NCBI RefSeq assembly: GCF_946477055.1
Contig: NZ_CAMKXG010000156.1
Coordinates: 1 to 8,621 of the forward strand
Direction: 5' to 3'
Length of the DNA: 8,621 nucleotides
Source: Lonsdalea britannica
Lineage (GTDB): Bacteria; Pseudomonadota; Gammaproteobacteria; Enterobacterales; Enterobacteriaceae
The notes under the pieces were generated by a model. It was not told the DNA's origin. It did not search any database and saw nothing but the letters and a program-made list of their open reading frames with translations. Both the position numbers and the translations under genes were made by a program. This document shows, in pieces, positions 1-8,621 of the stretch. Positions within the stretch are counted from its first letter, which is position 1; every line of letters starts with the position of its first letter.

Positions 1-839
1 CCGTTGCCCAGATTGGCGCTGTAGAACGTATTGTTGCTGTTGGCCTGCGGCACCCACGCGGTGGCGAAATACTGCTGCAGCATGGCGACCCAGCCGCCCT
101 GCGTCGCGATGTTCAGCGGCTCTTTCATATCGCTGAAGCTGTATTTTTTGTATTTCTCGTCGCTGGAAGAGAACGCGGCGCCGCGATAGGTGTGAAGCGC
201 GAAGTTGCTGCTTCCGGTATCGCGGTGTGAAGGCAGATCGATGGACTGCTTCAACTGGCCGAACAGCGTCAGCTCAAGCGGTTGAGTGCTGGCGTTATTG
301 ACGCCGTATTCAACGCCCAGGGCATAGTCGCCGCGTTTCAGTACGAACGTTTTGGTGAAGGTCGCACCGTTGGCGTCGGTATAGGTCAGCGGAATGCGGA
401 TGTCGCTCTGACCGTCGGTCAGTTCGAAGTGATCCTGAGTGGTTTGATACAGAGGACGCGCACCGTTCGCCGGGTTGTCCGGACCGTTTTTACCGGTCAG
501 ACCGCTCTGCGCCTGATAGACGAAGGCCGGCGTCGTTTCCAGCAGCAGGAAAGGCTCGGTGGAGCCCAGCGTTGCCGGGTAAGACAGCAGGTTGGCCTGC
601 TCGATGTCGCCGCCGCGAGTGTTGATCGTCAGGGACAGTACGTCGGTCTTCACCGTAATCAGTTTACCCTGACCACTGGCGGGGACGCCCTGGTTGGCGG
701 CATCGCCGACTGCATTATTCGTAGACTGTTGCGTGGTCTGTGTCGTGGCTGGCGGATTGTTGTCCGTTTCCCAGGCCTGCCAGATCATGAACGTTACGAA
801 TAGCAGAGCGATGAGAAGAAGATTGCGTTGCGAATCCAT
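1..839 (-). CDS. yidC: Membrane protein insertase YidC, N-terminal part (cut by window edge)
   Basis: YidC inserts and folds inner-membrane proteins, alone or with the Sec translocon. The leftward frame opens with [20 protein letters not shown], the typical enterobacterial YidC start: a short cytoplasmic tip and a first membrane helix at about residues 5–22. A Thr/Gln/Asn-rich linker follows (about 25–50), then the large periplasmic beta domain, recognisable from [45 protein letters not shown] and [15 protein letters not shown]. About 279 codons are present of a family length near 548. The conserved C-terminal helices that perform insertion are outside the window, so their integrity cannot be judged. 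The ATG lies 2 nt after the yidD stop, with a GAGAAC sequence upstream as a plausible ribosome site. No frameshift is visible. The gene is the last of the rpmH–rnpA–yidD–yidC run seen here, so its transcription probably comes largely from the rpmH promoter. Confidence 0.97.
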   Translation of the reverse strand, partial: MDSQRNLLLIALLFVTFMIWQAWETDNNPPATTQTTQQSTNNAVGDAANQGVPASGQGKLITVKTDVLSLTINTRGGDIEQANLLSYPATLGSTEPFLLLETTPAFVYQAQSGLTGKNGPDNPANGARPLYQTTQDHFELTDGQSDIRIPLTYTDANGATFTKTFVLKRGDYALGVEYGVNNASTQPLELTLFGQLKQSIDLPSHRDTGSSNFALHTYRGAAFSSSDEKYKKYSFSDMKEPLNIATQGGWVAMLQQYFATAWVPQANSNNTFYSANLGN

Positions 840-841
840 CG

Positions 842-1099
842 TTAATGTTCTCTGTTATTGTCGGTTTTTGGCGGTACGGGATCATCACCACCAGGGTTCA
901 AAGGGTGGCATTTTAATACGCGTTTCAGCGCCAACCAACAGCCTTTTATCATGCCGAACCTGCGTATTGCCTCAATGCCATATTGGGAACACGTCGGGTG
1001 GAAACGACAGTGCGGTCCCAGCAGTGGACTGATAAAGCGCTGATATCCGCGTATCAACCCGATCAGCAGGCGGGAGCCAATCGACAGTGCCGACGCCAT
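842..1099 (-). CDS. yidD: Membrane protein insertion efficiency factor YidD
   Basis: This is a small basic protein of 85 residues, the same length as E. coli YidD. In that organism it associates with the inner membrane and helps YidC-dependent insertion. Recognisable blocks are an amphipathic N-terminal helix (about 8–26, [20 protein letters not shown]), the cysteine motif [10 protein letters not shown] at 31–40, the IRRFG.IKG stretch near 45–53, and [14 protein letters not shown] at 62–75. Cysteines are at 31, 37, 54 and 63. Its first 37 nt overlap the 3' end of rnpA in another frame, and its stop lies 2 nt before the yidC ATG. This suggests translational coupling and fits its role beside YidC. 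No membrane-spanning segment is obvious; membrane attachment through the amphipathic helix is known for the family rather than seen here. Confidence 0.96.
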   Translation of the reverse strand: MASALSIGSRLLIGLIRGYQRFISPLLGPHCRFHPTCSQYGIEAIRRFGMIKGCWLALKRVLKCHPLNPGGDDPVPPKTDNNREH

Positions 1100-1422
1100 A
1101 ATTTTTCCAACGCTTCCGTCAGCGCACGGTTATCCAGATCGGCCACGCCTTTTTTCGCGATGATGATAAAGTCCATGGCAGGCAACTGGTGCTGATGCAG
1201 GCGGAAACTTTCGCGCGTCAGACGTTTGATGCGGTTGCGTTCATGAGCCCGTTTAACATGCTTTTTGGCGACGGTAAGACCGATGCGGGGATGCCCCAGC
1301 GTATTCAGGCGGCCGAGAATGGTGATTTGCGGCGTGCCAGCCCGTTGAGGTTGCTGGAAGACGAAAGAGAAATGGCTGGGAGTTAACAAACGTAACTCCC
1401 TGGGAAAAGCGAGCTTAACCAC
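1063..1422 (-). CDS. rnpA: Ribonuclease P protein component (C5)
   Basis: This is the protein subunit of RNase P, which binds the catalytic RNA (encoded elsewhere) and helps it recognise precursor tRNA 5' leaders. The 119-residue length equals that of the E. coli protein. Sequence marks are the N-terminal [13 protein letters not shown], the [12 protein letters not shown] block (43–54, including Arg46) and the family RNR motif ERNRIKR at 61–67, followed by LTRESFR. The C-terminal helix LEKLWRRH is also present. The start is GTG at 1420–1422; the following residues VKLAFPREL match the usual enterobacterial N-terminus, and no upstream ATG fits. It begins 18 nt after the rpmH stop, and its 3' end overlaps yidD by 37 nt. 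The protein is rich in Arg and Lys, as expected for an RNA binder. Confidence 0.97.
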   Translation of the reverse strand: MVKLAFPRELRLLTPSHFSFVFQQPQRAGTPQITILGRLNTLGHPRIGLTVAKKHVKRAHERNRIKRLTRESFRLHQHQLPAMDFIIIAKKGVADLDNRALTEALEKLWRRHCRLAPAC

Positions 1423-1440
1423 TCGGTGGGTTAGCTTTTA

Positions 1441-1593
<153 letters not shown>

Positions 1594-1695
1594 CTAAACT
1601 TGATTAAAACTTCATAGTTAACGCGTTTGGCTACTCGGCGTGAAGAAAATGACCGACGCCTCAATCGCATATACATATATATAAAAAGAGGCGGG

Positions 1696-1724
1696 ATTGT
1701 AATAATTGTACAGTCCCGAGTCAA
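1696..1724 (-). promoter_or_regulatory. sigma70 promoter for rpmH–rnpA–yidD–yidC
   Basis: Read on the minus strand there is a -35 of TTGACT (1719–1724), a 17-bp spacer and a -10 of TACAAT (1696–1701). Each hexamer matches consensus at five of six bases with ideal spacing. The inferred transcript would start near 1689, leaving a leader of about 108 nt before the L34 start codon. A weaker overlapping pair (TTACAA, 17 bp, TATATG) lies just downstream in an alternating AT tract at 1668–1687 and could be a second start. The pattern is seen in the sequence; promoter activity is inferred. Confidence 0.75.
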
Positions 1725-1849
1725 TTAACATCCGCGCTTCACCCACCCAATATTTCCCGCTTGAGGAAACATCACCTGTCTAACCGAGCACAGCGTGCAG
1801 GCGCCACGCGCAGGGCGGGAATTATACGTACTCCATGATAAAGCGCAAG

Positions 1850-1884
1850 GATCGAGCACAGATCCTGGTAAGAAGATCATGATC
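1850..1884. promoter_or_regulatory. Upstream GATC cluster (four Dam sites)
   Basis: Four GATC sites start at 1850, 1861, 1875 and 1881, all within 35 bp. The first two form an inverted repeat (AGGATC at 1848–1853, GATCCT at 1861–1866). The last two form the perfect 10-bp palindrome GATCATGATC at 1875–1884. GATC is the target of Dam methylase, and SeqA binds pairs of hemimethylated sites. Chance expectation is about one per 256 bp, so this density is striking. A role in sequestration of the region after replication is inferred. Confidence 0.6.
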
Positions 1885-1948
1885 CCCCTCACCGCCAATG
1901 GCGAAAAATCCGGCTATCCTTATAGACGCCTTGGGGCAGCCCGCCGGG

Positions 1949-1957
1949 TGTGGGTAA
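1949..1957 (-). promoter_or_regulatory. Near-consensus DnaA box (TTACCCACA)
   Basis: On the minus strand this 9-mer differs from the strong box TTATCCACA only at position 4. It lies 66 bp upstream of the perfect box and in the same orientation, so it may be a weaker site in the dnaA autoregulatory array. One mismatch to a 9-mer is not rare by chance, so confidence is moderate. Confidence 0.45.
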
Positions 1958-2014
1958 CCTTATCATGACCTCCATTCGTCTGCGTCCAGGCAGGTAGGGG
2001 GAATAAGAATAGCC

Positions 2015-2023
2015 TGTGGATAA
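2015..2023 (-). promoter_or_regulatory. Perfect DnaA box (TTATCCACA)
   Basis: The plus strand reads TGTGGATAA, the exact complement of the high-affinity DnaA box. It sits about 50 bp upstream of the likely dnaA -10 element. In E. coli, DnaA bound to boxes in the dnaA promoter represses its own gene; the same autoregulation is inferred here. This is the only perfect box seen in the intergenic region. Confidence 0.85.
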
Positions 2024-2036
2024 AAAGGATCAAAAC

Positions 2037-2056
2037 TGTGCAGAAGGGGAAGATCT
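2037..2056. promoter_or_regulatory. Weak DnaA box plus AGATCT ATP-DnaA site
   Basis: Two further DnaA-type motifs follow the perfect box. TTCTGCACA (minus strand, 2037–2045) is one change from TTATNCACA, and the palindromic hexamer AGATCT lies at 2051–2056. AGATCT is the hexamer described for E. coli as bound preferentially by ATP-DnaA in the dnaA promoter. The hexamer contains a GATC and lies at the -35 position of the likely promoter, so DnaA binding there would be expected to block RNA polymerase. Confidence 0.6.
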
Positions 2057-2078
2057 CTGCGGTCGTTTAGGTTATGAT
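2050..2078 (+). promoter_or_regulatory. Likely main dnaA promoter (p2-like)
   Basis: The -10 is TATGAT at 2073–2078 (five of six to consensus). The -35 region at about 2050–2056 is poor and coincides with AGATCT. A start near 2085 would give a leader of about 160 nt before the GTG, similar to the E. coli p2 arrangement. GATC sites at 2052 and 2076 fall on the -35 and -10 regions. Methylation state and DnaA occupancy could therefore both affect firing. Activity is inferred from motif and position. Confidence 0.6.
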
Positions 2079-2112
2079 CCGCCGTCCCGCTAGCGATCCT
2101 CCGTCGGGATCG
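2076..2112 (+). repeat. Imperfect direct repeat with inverted arms in the dnaA leader
   Basis: GATCCGCCGTC at 2076–2086 is repeated as GATCCTCCGTC at 2095–2105, ten of eleven bases, offset by 19 bp. The second copy also forms an inverted repeat, CGATCC (2094–2099) with GGATCG (2107–2112), with a 7-nt loop. A small hairpin at the very 5' end of the dnaA mRNA is possible. Confidence 0.5.
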
Positions 2113-2246
2113 TCACGGTAAGCCGCATCAATGCGCGGCGCACGCTGGCTCTTCATATCCGGGGAGCGGGTGCCAAAAATCATGAGTTACATAACTAACG
2201 ATTCTGTTTCTTTTCTTTGTTTTATCTTGTTCGAGTGGAGTCCGCC

Positions 2247-3647
2247 GTGTCACTTTCGCTTTGGCAGCAGTGTCTTGCCCGTTTGCAGGATGAATTACCT
2301 GCCACAGAATTCAGTATGTGGATACGCCCATTGCAGGCGGAACTGAGTGACAACACTCTGGCGCTTTACGCCCCTAATCGCTTTGTGCTGGATTGGGTGC
2401 GTGATAAATACCTTAATAATATCAATGGACTGCTGAATGATTTCTGCGGTCTGGATGCTCCGCTGCTGCGTTTTGAAGTGGGCAGCAAACCGGCTATGGC
2501 AACGGTCGCTCCGGCGGGCAACGCTGCCACTACGATGATCCCGGCGGCTGCGCCGCAGGCTCGTCCGGTTTCTTCTCCTGTTCGTCCGAGCTGGGATGCG
2601 CCGTCTCTGCATGCCGAGCACACCTATCGCTCCAACGTGAACCCGAAACATACTTTCGATAATTTCGTCGAAGGTAAATCCAACCAGCTGGCGCGCGCTG
2701 CTGCGCGGCAGGTGGCGGATAATCCGGGTGGTGCCTACAACCCGCTATTTCTGTATGGCGGCACCGGTCTGGGTAAAACGCACTTATTACATGCGGTTGG
2801 AAACGGCATTATGGCCCGCAAGGCCAACGCCAAAGTGGTGTACATGCACTCGGAGCGTTTTGTGCAGGATATGGTGAAAGCCCTGCAGAACAATGCCATT
2901 GAAGAGTTCAAACGGTACTACCGCTCCGTCGATGCGCTGCTGATCGATGATATTCAGTTTTTTGCCAACAAAGAGCGTTCTCAGGAAGAGTTTTTCCATA
3001 CGTTCAACGCGTTGCTGGAAGGCAATCAGCAGATTATTTTGACCTCGGACCGCTATCCGAAAGAGATCAACGGCGTGGAAGATCGCCTGAAGTCCCGTTT
3101 TGGCTGGGGTCTGACGGTTGCGATCGAACCGCCCGAGCTGGAAACCCGCGTGGCGATTCTGATGAAAAAGGCGGACGAGAACGATATCCGTCTGCCCGGC
3201 GAAGTGGCCTTCTTTATTGCCAAGCGCTTACGTTCCAACGTGCGTGAGTTGGAAGGGGCGCTGAACCGCGTCATTGCCAACGCCAACTTCACCGGACGCT
3301 CCATCACGATTGATTTTGTGCGTGAAGCGCTGCGCGACCTGCTGGCGTTGCAGGAAAAACTGGTCACCATCGACAACATTCAGAAGACCGTAGCGGAATA
3401 TTATAAAATCAAAGTCGCCGATCTGTTGTCCAAACGTCGTTCGCGATCGGTGGCTCGCCCACGTCAGATGGCGATGGCGCTGGCGAAAGAATTGACGAAT
3501 CACAGCCTGCCGGAAATCGGTGATGCTTTTGGCGGTCGAGACCACACCACCGTGCTGCACGCCTGTCGAAAGATTGAGCAGCTGCGCGAGGAAAGTCACG
3601 ACATTAAAGAAGATTTTTCCAATTTAATCAGAACATTATCTTCCTAA
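2247..3647 (+). CDS. dnaA: Chromosomal replication initiator protein DnaA
   Basis: DnaA is an AAA+ ATPase that binds DnaA boxes at oriC, opens the duplex and recruits the DnaB helicase; it also represses its own gene. The 466-residue product shows domain I (about 1–86, starting [10 protein letters not shown]), a variable Ala/Pro-rich linker (about 87–130), the AAA+ module and the C-terminal DNA-binding domain. Key sites are Walker A GGTGLGKT at 171–178, Walker B LLIDD at 231–235, sensor I ILTSD near 264–268, the arginine finger at Arg284, sensor II at Arg333, and the family signature [15 protein letters not shown] at 429–443. The start is GTG at 2247: it has GGAG six nt upstream and gives the standard N-terminus. 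An in-frame TTG at 2217 lacks both. Apart from the linker the protein is almost identical to E. coli DnaA. Only four nt separate it from dnaN. Confidence 0.98.
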   Translation: MSLSLWQQCLARLQDELPATEFSMWIRPLQAELSDNTLALYAPNRFVLDWVRDKYLNNINGLLNDFCGLDAPLLRFEVGSKPAMATVAPAGNAATTMIPAAAPQARPVSSPVRPSWDAPSLHAEHTYRSNVNPKHTFDNFVEGKSNQLARAAARQVADNPGGAYNPLFLYGGTGLGKTHLLHAVGNGIMARKANAKVVYMHSERFVQDMVKALQNNAIEEFKRYYRSVDALLIDDIQFFANKERSQEEFFHTFNALLEGNQQIILTSDRYPKEINGVEDRLKSRFGWGLTVAIEPPELETRVAILMKKADENDIRLPGEVAFFIAKRLRSNVRELEGALNRVIANANFTGRSITIDFVREALRDLLALQEKLVTIDNIQKTVAEYYKIKVADLLSKRRSRSVARPRQMAMALAKELTNHSLPEIGDAFGGRDHTTVLHACRKIEQLREESHDIKEDFSNLIRTLSS

Positions 3648-3651
3648 TATC

Positions 3652-4752
3652 ATGAAATTTATTATTGAACGCGAGCATCTGTTAAAACCCCTACAGCAGG
3701 TTAGCAGTCCCTTGGGAGGCCGGCCGACGTTGCCGATCCTGGGCAACCTATTATTGCAGGTCAGTGAAGGTCGGCTATCGCTGACCGGCACCGATCTGGA
3801 AATGGAAATGGTAGCGCACGTAGCGCTGACCCAGCCCCACGAGGCGGGCGCGACCACCGTTCCGGCGCGCAAGCTGTTCGACATCTGTCGCGGTTTGCCG
3901 GACGGCGCGGAAATCACCATCATGCTGGACGGCGATCGTATGTTGGTACGCTCCGGGCGCAGCCGCTTTTCGCTGTCTACGCTGCCAGCGGAAGATTTTC
4001 CCAACCTGGATGACTGGCAGAGCGAGGTGGAGTTTTCTCTGCCGCAGGCCACATTAAAGCGCCTGATTGAAGCGACCCAGTTCTCCATGGCGCATCAGGA
4101 CGTACGCTATTACCTCAACGGCATGCTGTTCGAGACCGAAGGGGAAGAGCTGCGCACCGTATCGACCGACGGCCACCGTCTAGCGGTCTGTTCAATGCCG
4201 GTCGGTCAGGAACTGCCGTCCCATTCGGTGATCGTCCCGCGTAAAGGCGTGATGGAGCTGGTGCGTTTGCTGGACGGCGGCGATACGCCGCTGCAATTGC
4301 AGATCGGCAGCAACAACATCCGCGCGCATGTAGGCGATTTCATCTTCACCTCCAAGCTGGTTGATGGCCGTTTCCCGGATTATCGACGCGTATTACCGAA
4401 GAATCCCGACAAAACGCTCGAAGCCAGCTGCGACCTGCTCAAGCAGGCGTTCTCCCGTGCGGCGATCCTCTCCAACGAGAAATTCCGCGGCGTTCGGCTG
4501 TATCTGAACAAAGATCAGCTGAAAATTACGGCGAATAACCCGGAGCAGGAAGAGGCCGAGGAAATTCTGGACGTCGAGTACGGCGGTACGGAAATGGAGA
4601 TTGGTTTTAACGTCAGCTACGTGCTGGATGTGCTGAATGCACTGAAGTGCGAAGACGTGCGTATGCTGCTGATCGACTCCGTATCCAGCGTGCAGATCGA
4701 AGATAGCGCCAGCCCGGCCGCAGCGTATGTCGTCATGCCGATGCGTTTGTAG
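3652..4752 (+). CDS. dnaN: DNA polymerase III beta subunit (sliding clamp)
   Basis: The protein forms the dimeric ring that tethers DNA polymerase III and many other partners to DNA. At 366 residues it equals the E. coli clamp in length and should fold as three similar domains (about 1–120, 125–245, 250–366). The partner-binding cleft is intact: Thr172, Gly174, His175, Arg176 and Leu177 in VSTDGHRLA, Pro242, Arg246 and Val247 in FPDYRRV, and the C-terminal PMRL (363–366). The ATG lies four nt after the dnaA stop with no purine-rich ribosome site in front, so translation is probably coupled to dnaA. Unlike E. coli, where recF follows directly, a 133-nt structured spacer follows the TAG stop. 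Confidence 0.98.
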   Translation: MKFIIEREHLLKPLQQVSSPLGGRPTLPILGNLLLQVSEGRLSLTGTDLEMEMVAHVALTQPHEAGATTVPARKLFDICRGLPDGAEITIMLDGDRMLVRSGRSRFSLSTLPAEDFPNLDDWQSEVEFSLPQATLKRLIEATQFSMAHQDVRYYLNGMLFETEGEELRTVSTDGHRLAVCSMPVGQELPSHSVIVPRKGVMELVRLLDGGDTPLQLQIGSNNIRAHVGDFIFTSKLVDGRFPDYRRVLPKNPDKTLEASCDLLKQAFSRAAILSNEKFRGVRLYLNKDQLKITANNPEQEEAEEILDVEYGGTEMEIGFNVSYVLDVLNALKCEDVRMLLIDSVSSVQIEDSASPAAAYVVMPMRL

Positions 4753-4885
4753 TTGCGTGAAAGGTGGGAAAACGGCCTGGCGCCGTTTTTAGATATGCCA
4801 GTATGTCGGGCGTCACCGGTTTGCGAAACGCAAACGGAGGTGTCCGGCATCCGGCTGAAAGGCAGCGACGCTGAATGGTTGTAAA
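4753..4885 (+). other. Structured dnaN–recF spacer
   Basis: No protein gene is seen in these 133 nt. They hold two stem-loops. The first is at 4769–4790 and is terminator-like (listed separately). The second has a core of GTTTGCG (4819–4825) paired with CGCAAAC (4829–4835) around an AAA loop, extended by CACC (4814–4817) with GGTG (4839–4842) and possibly by ATGCC (4795–4799) with GGCAT (4846–4850). The recF ATG is preceded by only a weak ribosome site. No clear promoter was found for recF in the spacer; in E. coli recF promoters lie inside dnaN. Confidence 0.7.
4769..4790 (+). terminator. Terminator-like hairpin between dnaN and recF
   Basis: AAAACGGC (4769–4776) pairs perfectly with GCCGTTTT (4782–4789) around a five-base loop, and the run of five T (4786–4790) completes a compact intrinsic-terminator shape. 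It begins 17 nt after the dnaN stop. It could end or reduce transcription from dnaA–dnaN before recF, or protect the dnaN message from 3' decay. The structure is seen; its efficiency is unknown. Confidence 0.6.
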
Positions 4886-5971
4886 ATGGCACTGACCCGT
4901 CTTCTCATCCGCGATTTTCGCAATATTGAATCTGCCGATCTGGCGTTGATCCCCGGTTTCAATTTTCTGGTCGGCGCCAACGGCAGCGGCAAGACCAGCG
5001 TGCTTGAAGCGATTTACACGCTGGGCCACGGCCGCGCGTTCCGCAGTATTCAGGCGGGACGGGTGATTCGTCACGAACAGCCTGAATTTGTGCTGCACGG
5101 CAGAATTGATGGCCGTGAGCGGGAACGCTCCGTCGGACTGAGCAAGAACCGTCAGGGCGATAGCAAGGTTCGTATCGATGGCAGCGATGGCCATCGAGTC
5201 GCTGAACTGGCGCAACTGTTGCCGATTCAGCTCATTACCCCGGAAGGATTTACCCTTCTCAACGGCGGCCCGAAGTTTCGTCGGGCCTTTCTGGACTGGG
5301 GCTGCTTTCATCACGAGCCCGGTTTTTTCCACGCCTGGAACAATCTGAAACGTCTGTTGCGTCAGCGCAATGCAGCGCTGCGCCAAACCAGTCACTATGG
5401 GCAGATGCGGGCGTGGGATCAGGAATTAGTACCGCTGGCGGAGCAGATAAGCCAATGGCGAGCGGCCTACAGCGCCGCCATTGTGGACGATATCGGAGCC
5501 ACCTGCGGCCAGTTTTTACCGGAGTTTTCCCTGAGCTTTTCCTTCCAGCGCGGCTGGGATCGGGAAAGTGATTACGCAGAGCTGCTGGAGCGCCATTTCG
5601 AGCGTGACAGAATGCTGGGCTATACCGCCTTAGGCCCGCACAAGGCGGATTTCCGCATTCGTGCGGGCGGCGTCGCGGTAGAGGATATGTTGTCGCGCGG
5701 TCAGTTAAAGCTGTTGATGTGCGCTCTACGATTGGCGCAGGGTGAGTTTCTCACCCGCAACAGCGGACTCAAGTGCGTCTACCTCATCGACGACTTCGCC
5801 TCGGAGCTGGATAGCACCCGACGACGCCTACTGGCGGAACGGCTGAAAGCCACGCAGGCACAGGTCTTCGTCAGCGCGATCAGCGCTGAACAGATAGGCG
5901 ATATGGTCGGCGAAAATGGCAAGATGTTCAGCGTAGAACAGGGTAAAATAACCGTTCAATCACAGGACTAA
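4886..5971 (+). CDS. recF: DNA replication and repair protein RecF
   Basis: RecF is an SMC-like ATPase that acts with RecO and RecR to load RecA at single-strand gaps and to help stalled forks restart. The 361-residue product (E. coli has 357) begins [14 protein letters not shown]. It carries Walker A GANGSGKT at 30–37, the ABC signature LSRGQLK at 269–275 and Walker [13 protein letters not shown] at 298–309. All three are intact and in the order expected for a RecF head with a short helical insert rather than a long coiled coil. The ATG at 4886 gives the standard N-terminus; an in-frame TGA at 4856–4858 limits upstream extension. The ribosome site is weak, fitting the low RecF levels known in E. 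coli. The C-terminus is a few residues longer (TVQSQD). It ends 18 nt before gyrB. Confidence 0.97.
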   Translation: MALTRLLIRDFRNIESADLALIPGFNFLVGANGSGKTSVLEAIYTLGHGRAFRSIQAGRVIRHEQPEFVLHGRIDGRERERSVGLSKNRQGDSKVRIDGSDGHRVAELAQLLPIQLITPEGFTLLNGGPKFRRAFLDWGCFHHEPGFFHAWNNLKRLLRQRNAALRQTSHYGQMRAWDQELVPLAEQISQWRAAYSAAIVDDIGATCGQFLPEFSLSFSFQRGWDRESDYAELLERHFERDRMLGYTALGPHKADFRIRAGGVAVEDMLSRGQLKLLMCALRLAQGEFLTRNSGLKCVYLIDDFASELDSTRRRLLAERLKATQAQVFVSAISAEQIGDMVGENGKMFSVEQGKITVQSQD

Positions 5972-8404
<2,433 letters not shown>

Positions 8405-8434
8405 TAGCGCTCAGACGCGATTAATCTGTAAACG

Positions 8435-8465
8435 AAAAAAGCTTCGCCTTGTGCGAAGCTTTTTT
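8435..8465. terminator. Bidirectional intrinsic terminator after gyrB
   Basis: GCTTCGC (8441–8447) pairs with GCGAAGC (8453–8459) around a five-base loop. Six A on the left (8435–8440) pair with six T on the right (8460–8465), giving a perfect 13-bp stem with a T run on either strand. It starts 30 nt after the gyrB stop. The symmetry would allow it to end a leftward transcript from the right as well. Confidence 0.93.
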
Positions 8466-8476
8466 ATGGGGTTGTC

Positions 8477-8596
8477 CTAAACTACCTCTACCTCTACCTC
8501 TACCTCCCCCGATACGCCATTCACAAAATACACTTCATCGAGAAGAGGACGGTTAGCCTGACAACTCGATATGATCCGCAACACCTCCTCGCTATT
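8477..8596 (-). pseudogene. Possible 3' end of an unidentified leftward gene
   Basis: I do not recognise this sequence. The leftward frame is open for 39 codons before a TAG at 8477–8479. The predicted tail looks protein-like: EEVLRIISSCQANRPLLDE, then VYFVNGVSG, then four Glu-Val repeats. The stop is 11 bp from the bidirectional terminator, as expected for a gene convergent with gyrB. However, the same frame has TAA and TGA stops at 8597–8602 and no ATG. A consensus AGGAGG (minus strand, 8584–8589) is only 2 nt from a TTG. Either this is a frameshifted remnant, a gene with an odd start, or chance. The other leftward frames are closed by a TAG at 8592–8594 and a TGA at 8521–8523. A frameshift near 8595 would be needed to join it to an upstream frame. 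Confidence 0.35.
8482..8505. repeat. Hexamer tandem repeat, CTACCT x4
   Basis: Four exact head-to-tail copies of CTACCT are followed by a run of C. Read leftward they give alternating Glu-Val codons inside the open frame described at 8477–8596, so gain or loss of a unit would keep that frame. Copy number may vary between strains. Confidence 0.9.
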
Positions 8597-8621
8597 TCAT
8601 TACGTCTCTTGCAATACACGC

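Larger units (their letters stand above)
2028..2111. promoter_or_regulatory. Promoter-proximal GATC cluster (five Dam sites)
   Basis: GATC sites start at 2028, 2052, 2076, 2095 and 2108, with spacings of 24, 24, 19 and 13 bp. These are within the range at which SeqA is known to bind paired hemimethylated sites. The cluster covers the likely promoter and early leader of dnaA. SeqA sequestration of dnaA after fork passage is known in E. coli; its operation here is inferred. Confidence 0.7.

Noticed and set aside
282..803. 173-codon plus-strand frame opposite yidC
   Set aside because: It is antisense to the clear YidC periplasmic domain and has no family resemblance.
2217..2246. Upstream TTG start for dnaA adding ten residues
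   Set aside because: The extra residues do not match the conserved N-terminus, and the GTG at 2247 has a properly spaced GGAG.
2317..2325. DnaA box-like GTATCCACA (minus strand) inside dnaA
   Set aside because: It falls on the conserved Met-Trp-Ile codons, so protein constraint explains it; one mismatch is not enough to claim a site.
4844..4855. REP-like head GCCGGATGCCGG (minus strand) in the dnaN–recF spacer
   Set aside because: It resembles the first bases of enterobacterial REP elements, but the matching second arm is missing, so it cannot be called a REP.
4733..5395. 220-codon minus-strand frame across the dnaN–recF junction
   Set aside because: Most of it is antisense to recF codons and it shows no recognisable motif; it is best explained as a shadow frame.

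Overview
The window is the chromosomal rpmH–dnaA segment of an enterobacterium. All eight recognisable genes read as close relatives of the Escherichia coli proteins, often residue for residue at functional sites and nearly equal in length. The alanine/proline-rich DnaA linker, the YidC periplasmic domain, the GyrB C-terminal insert and the long dnaN–recF gap differ from E. coli. This suggests a related family, perhaps the soft-rot Pectobacteriaceae (Dickeya/Pectobacterium/Brenneria type). That placement rests on overall resemblance only and is not firm.

Layout: from the left edge to about 1.6 kb, four genes run leftward in the order rpmH, rnpA, yidD, yidC. They encode ribosomal protein L34, the RNase P protein, a membrane-insertion helper and the inner-membrane insertase; yidC is cut by the left edge. 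They are packed tightly (18-nt gap, 37-nt overlap, 2-nt gap) behind a good sigma70 promoter at 1696–1724. From 1582 to 2246 lies a 665-bp divergent control region. From 2247 to 8404 four genes run rightward: dnaA (GTG start), dnaN, recF and gyrB. They encode the initiator, the sliding clamp, a gap-repair loader and the gyrase B subunit. A strong bidirectional intrinsic terminator at 8435–8465 closes this run.

The control region carries one perfect DnaA box, two near matches, one AGATCT site of the kind bound by ATP-DnaA, and nine GATC methylation sites in two clusters. One GATC overlaps the likely dnaA -10 element and another lies at its -35 position. This is the expected layout for autoregulation by DnaA combined with Dam/SeqA sequestration, which ties dnaA expression to passage of the replication fork.

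No new multi-gene system is present. The parts that standard gene content does not explain are small. One is a structured 133-bp spacer between dnaN and recF with a terminator-like hairpin and a second nested stem-loop. The other is the 156 bp after the terminator, which contains four copies of a hexamer and what looks like the 3' end of an unidentified leftward gene sharing the gyrB terminator.
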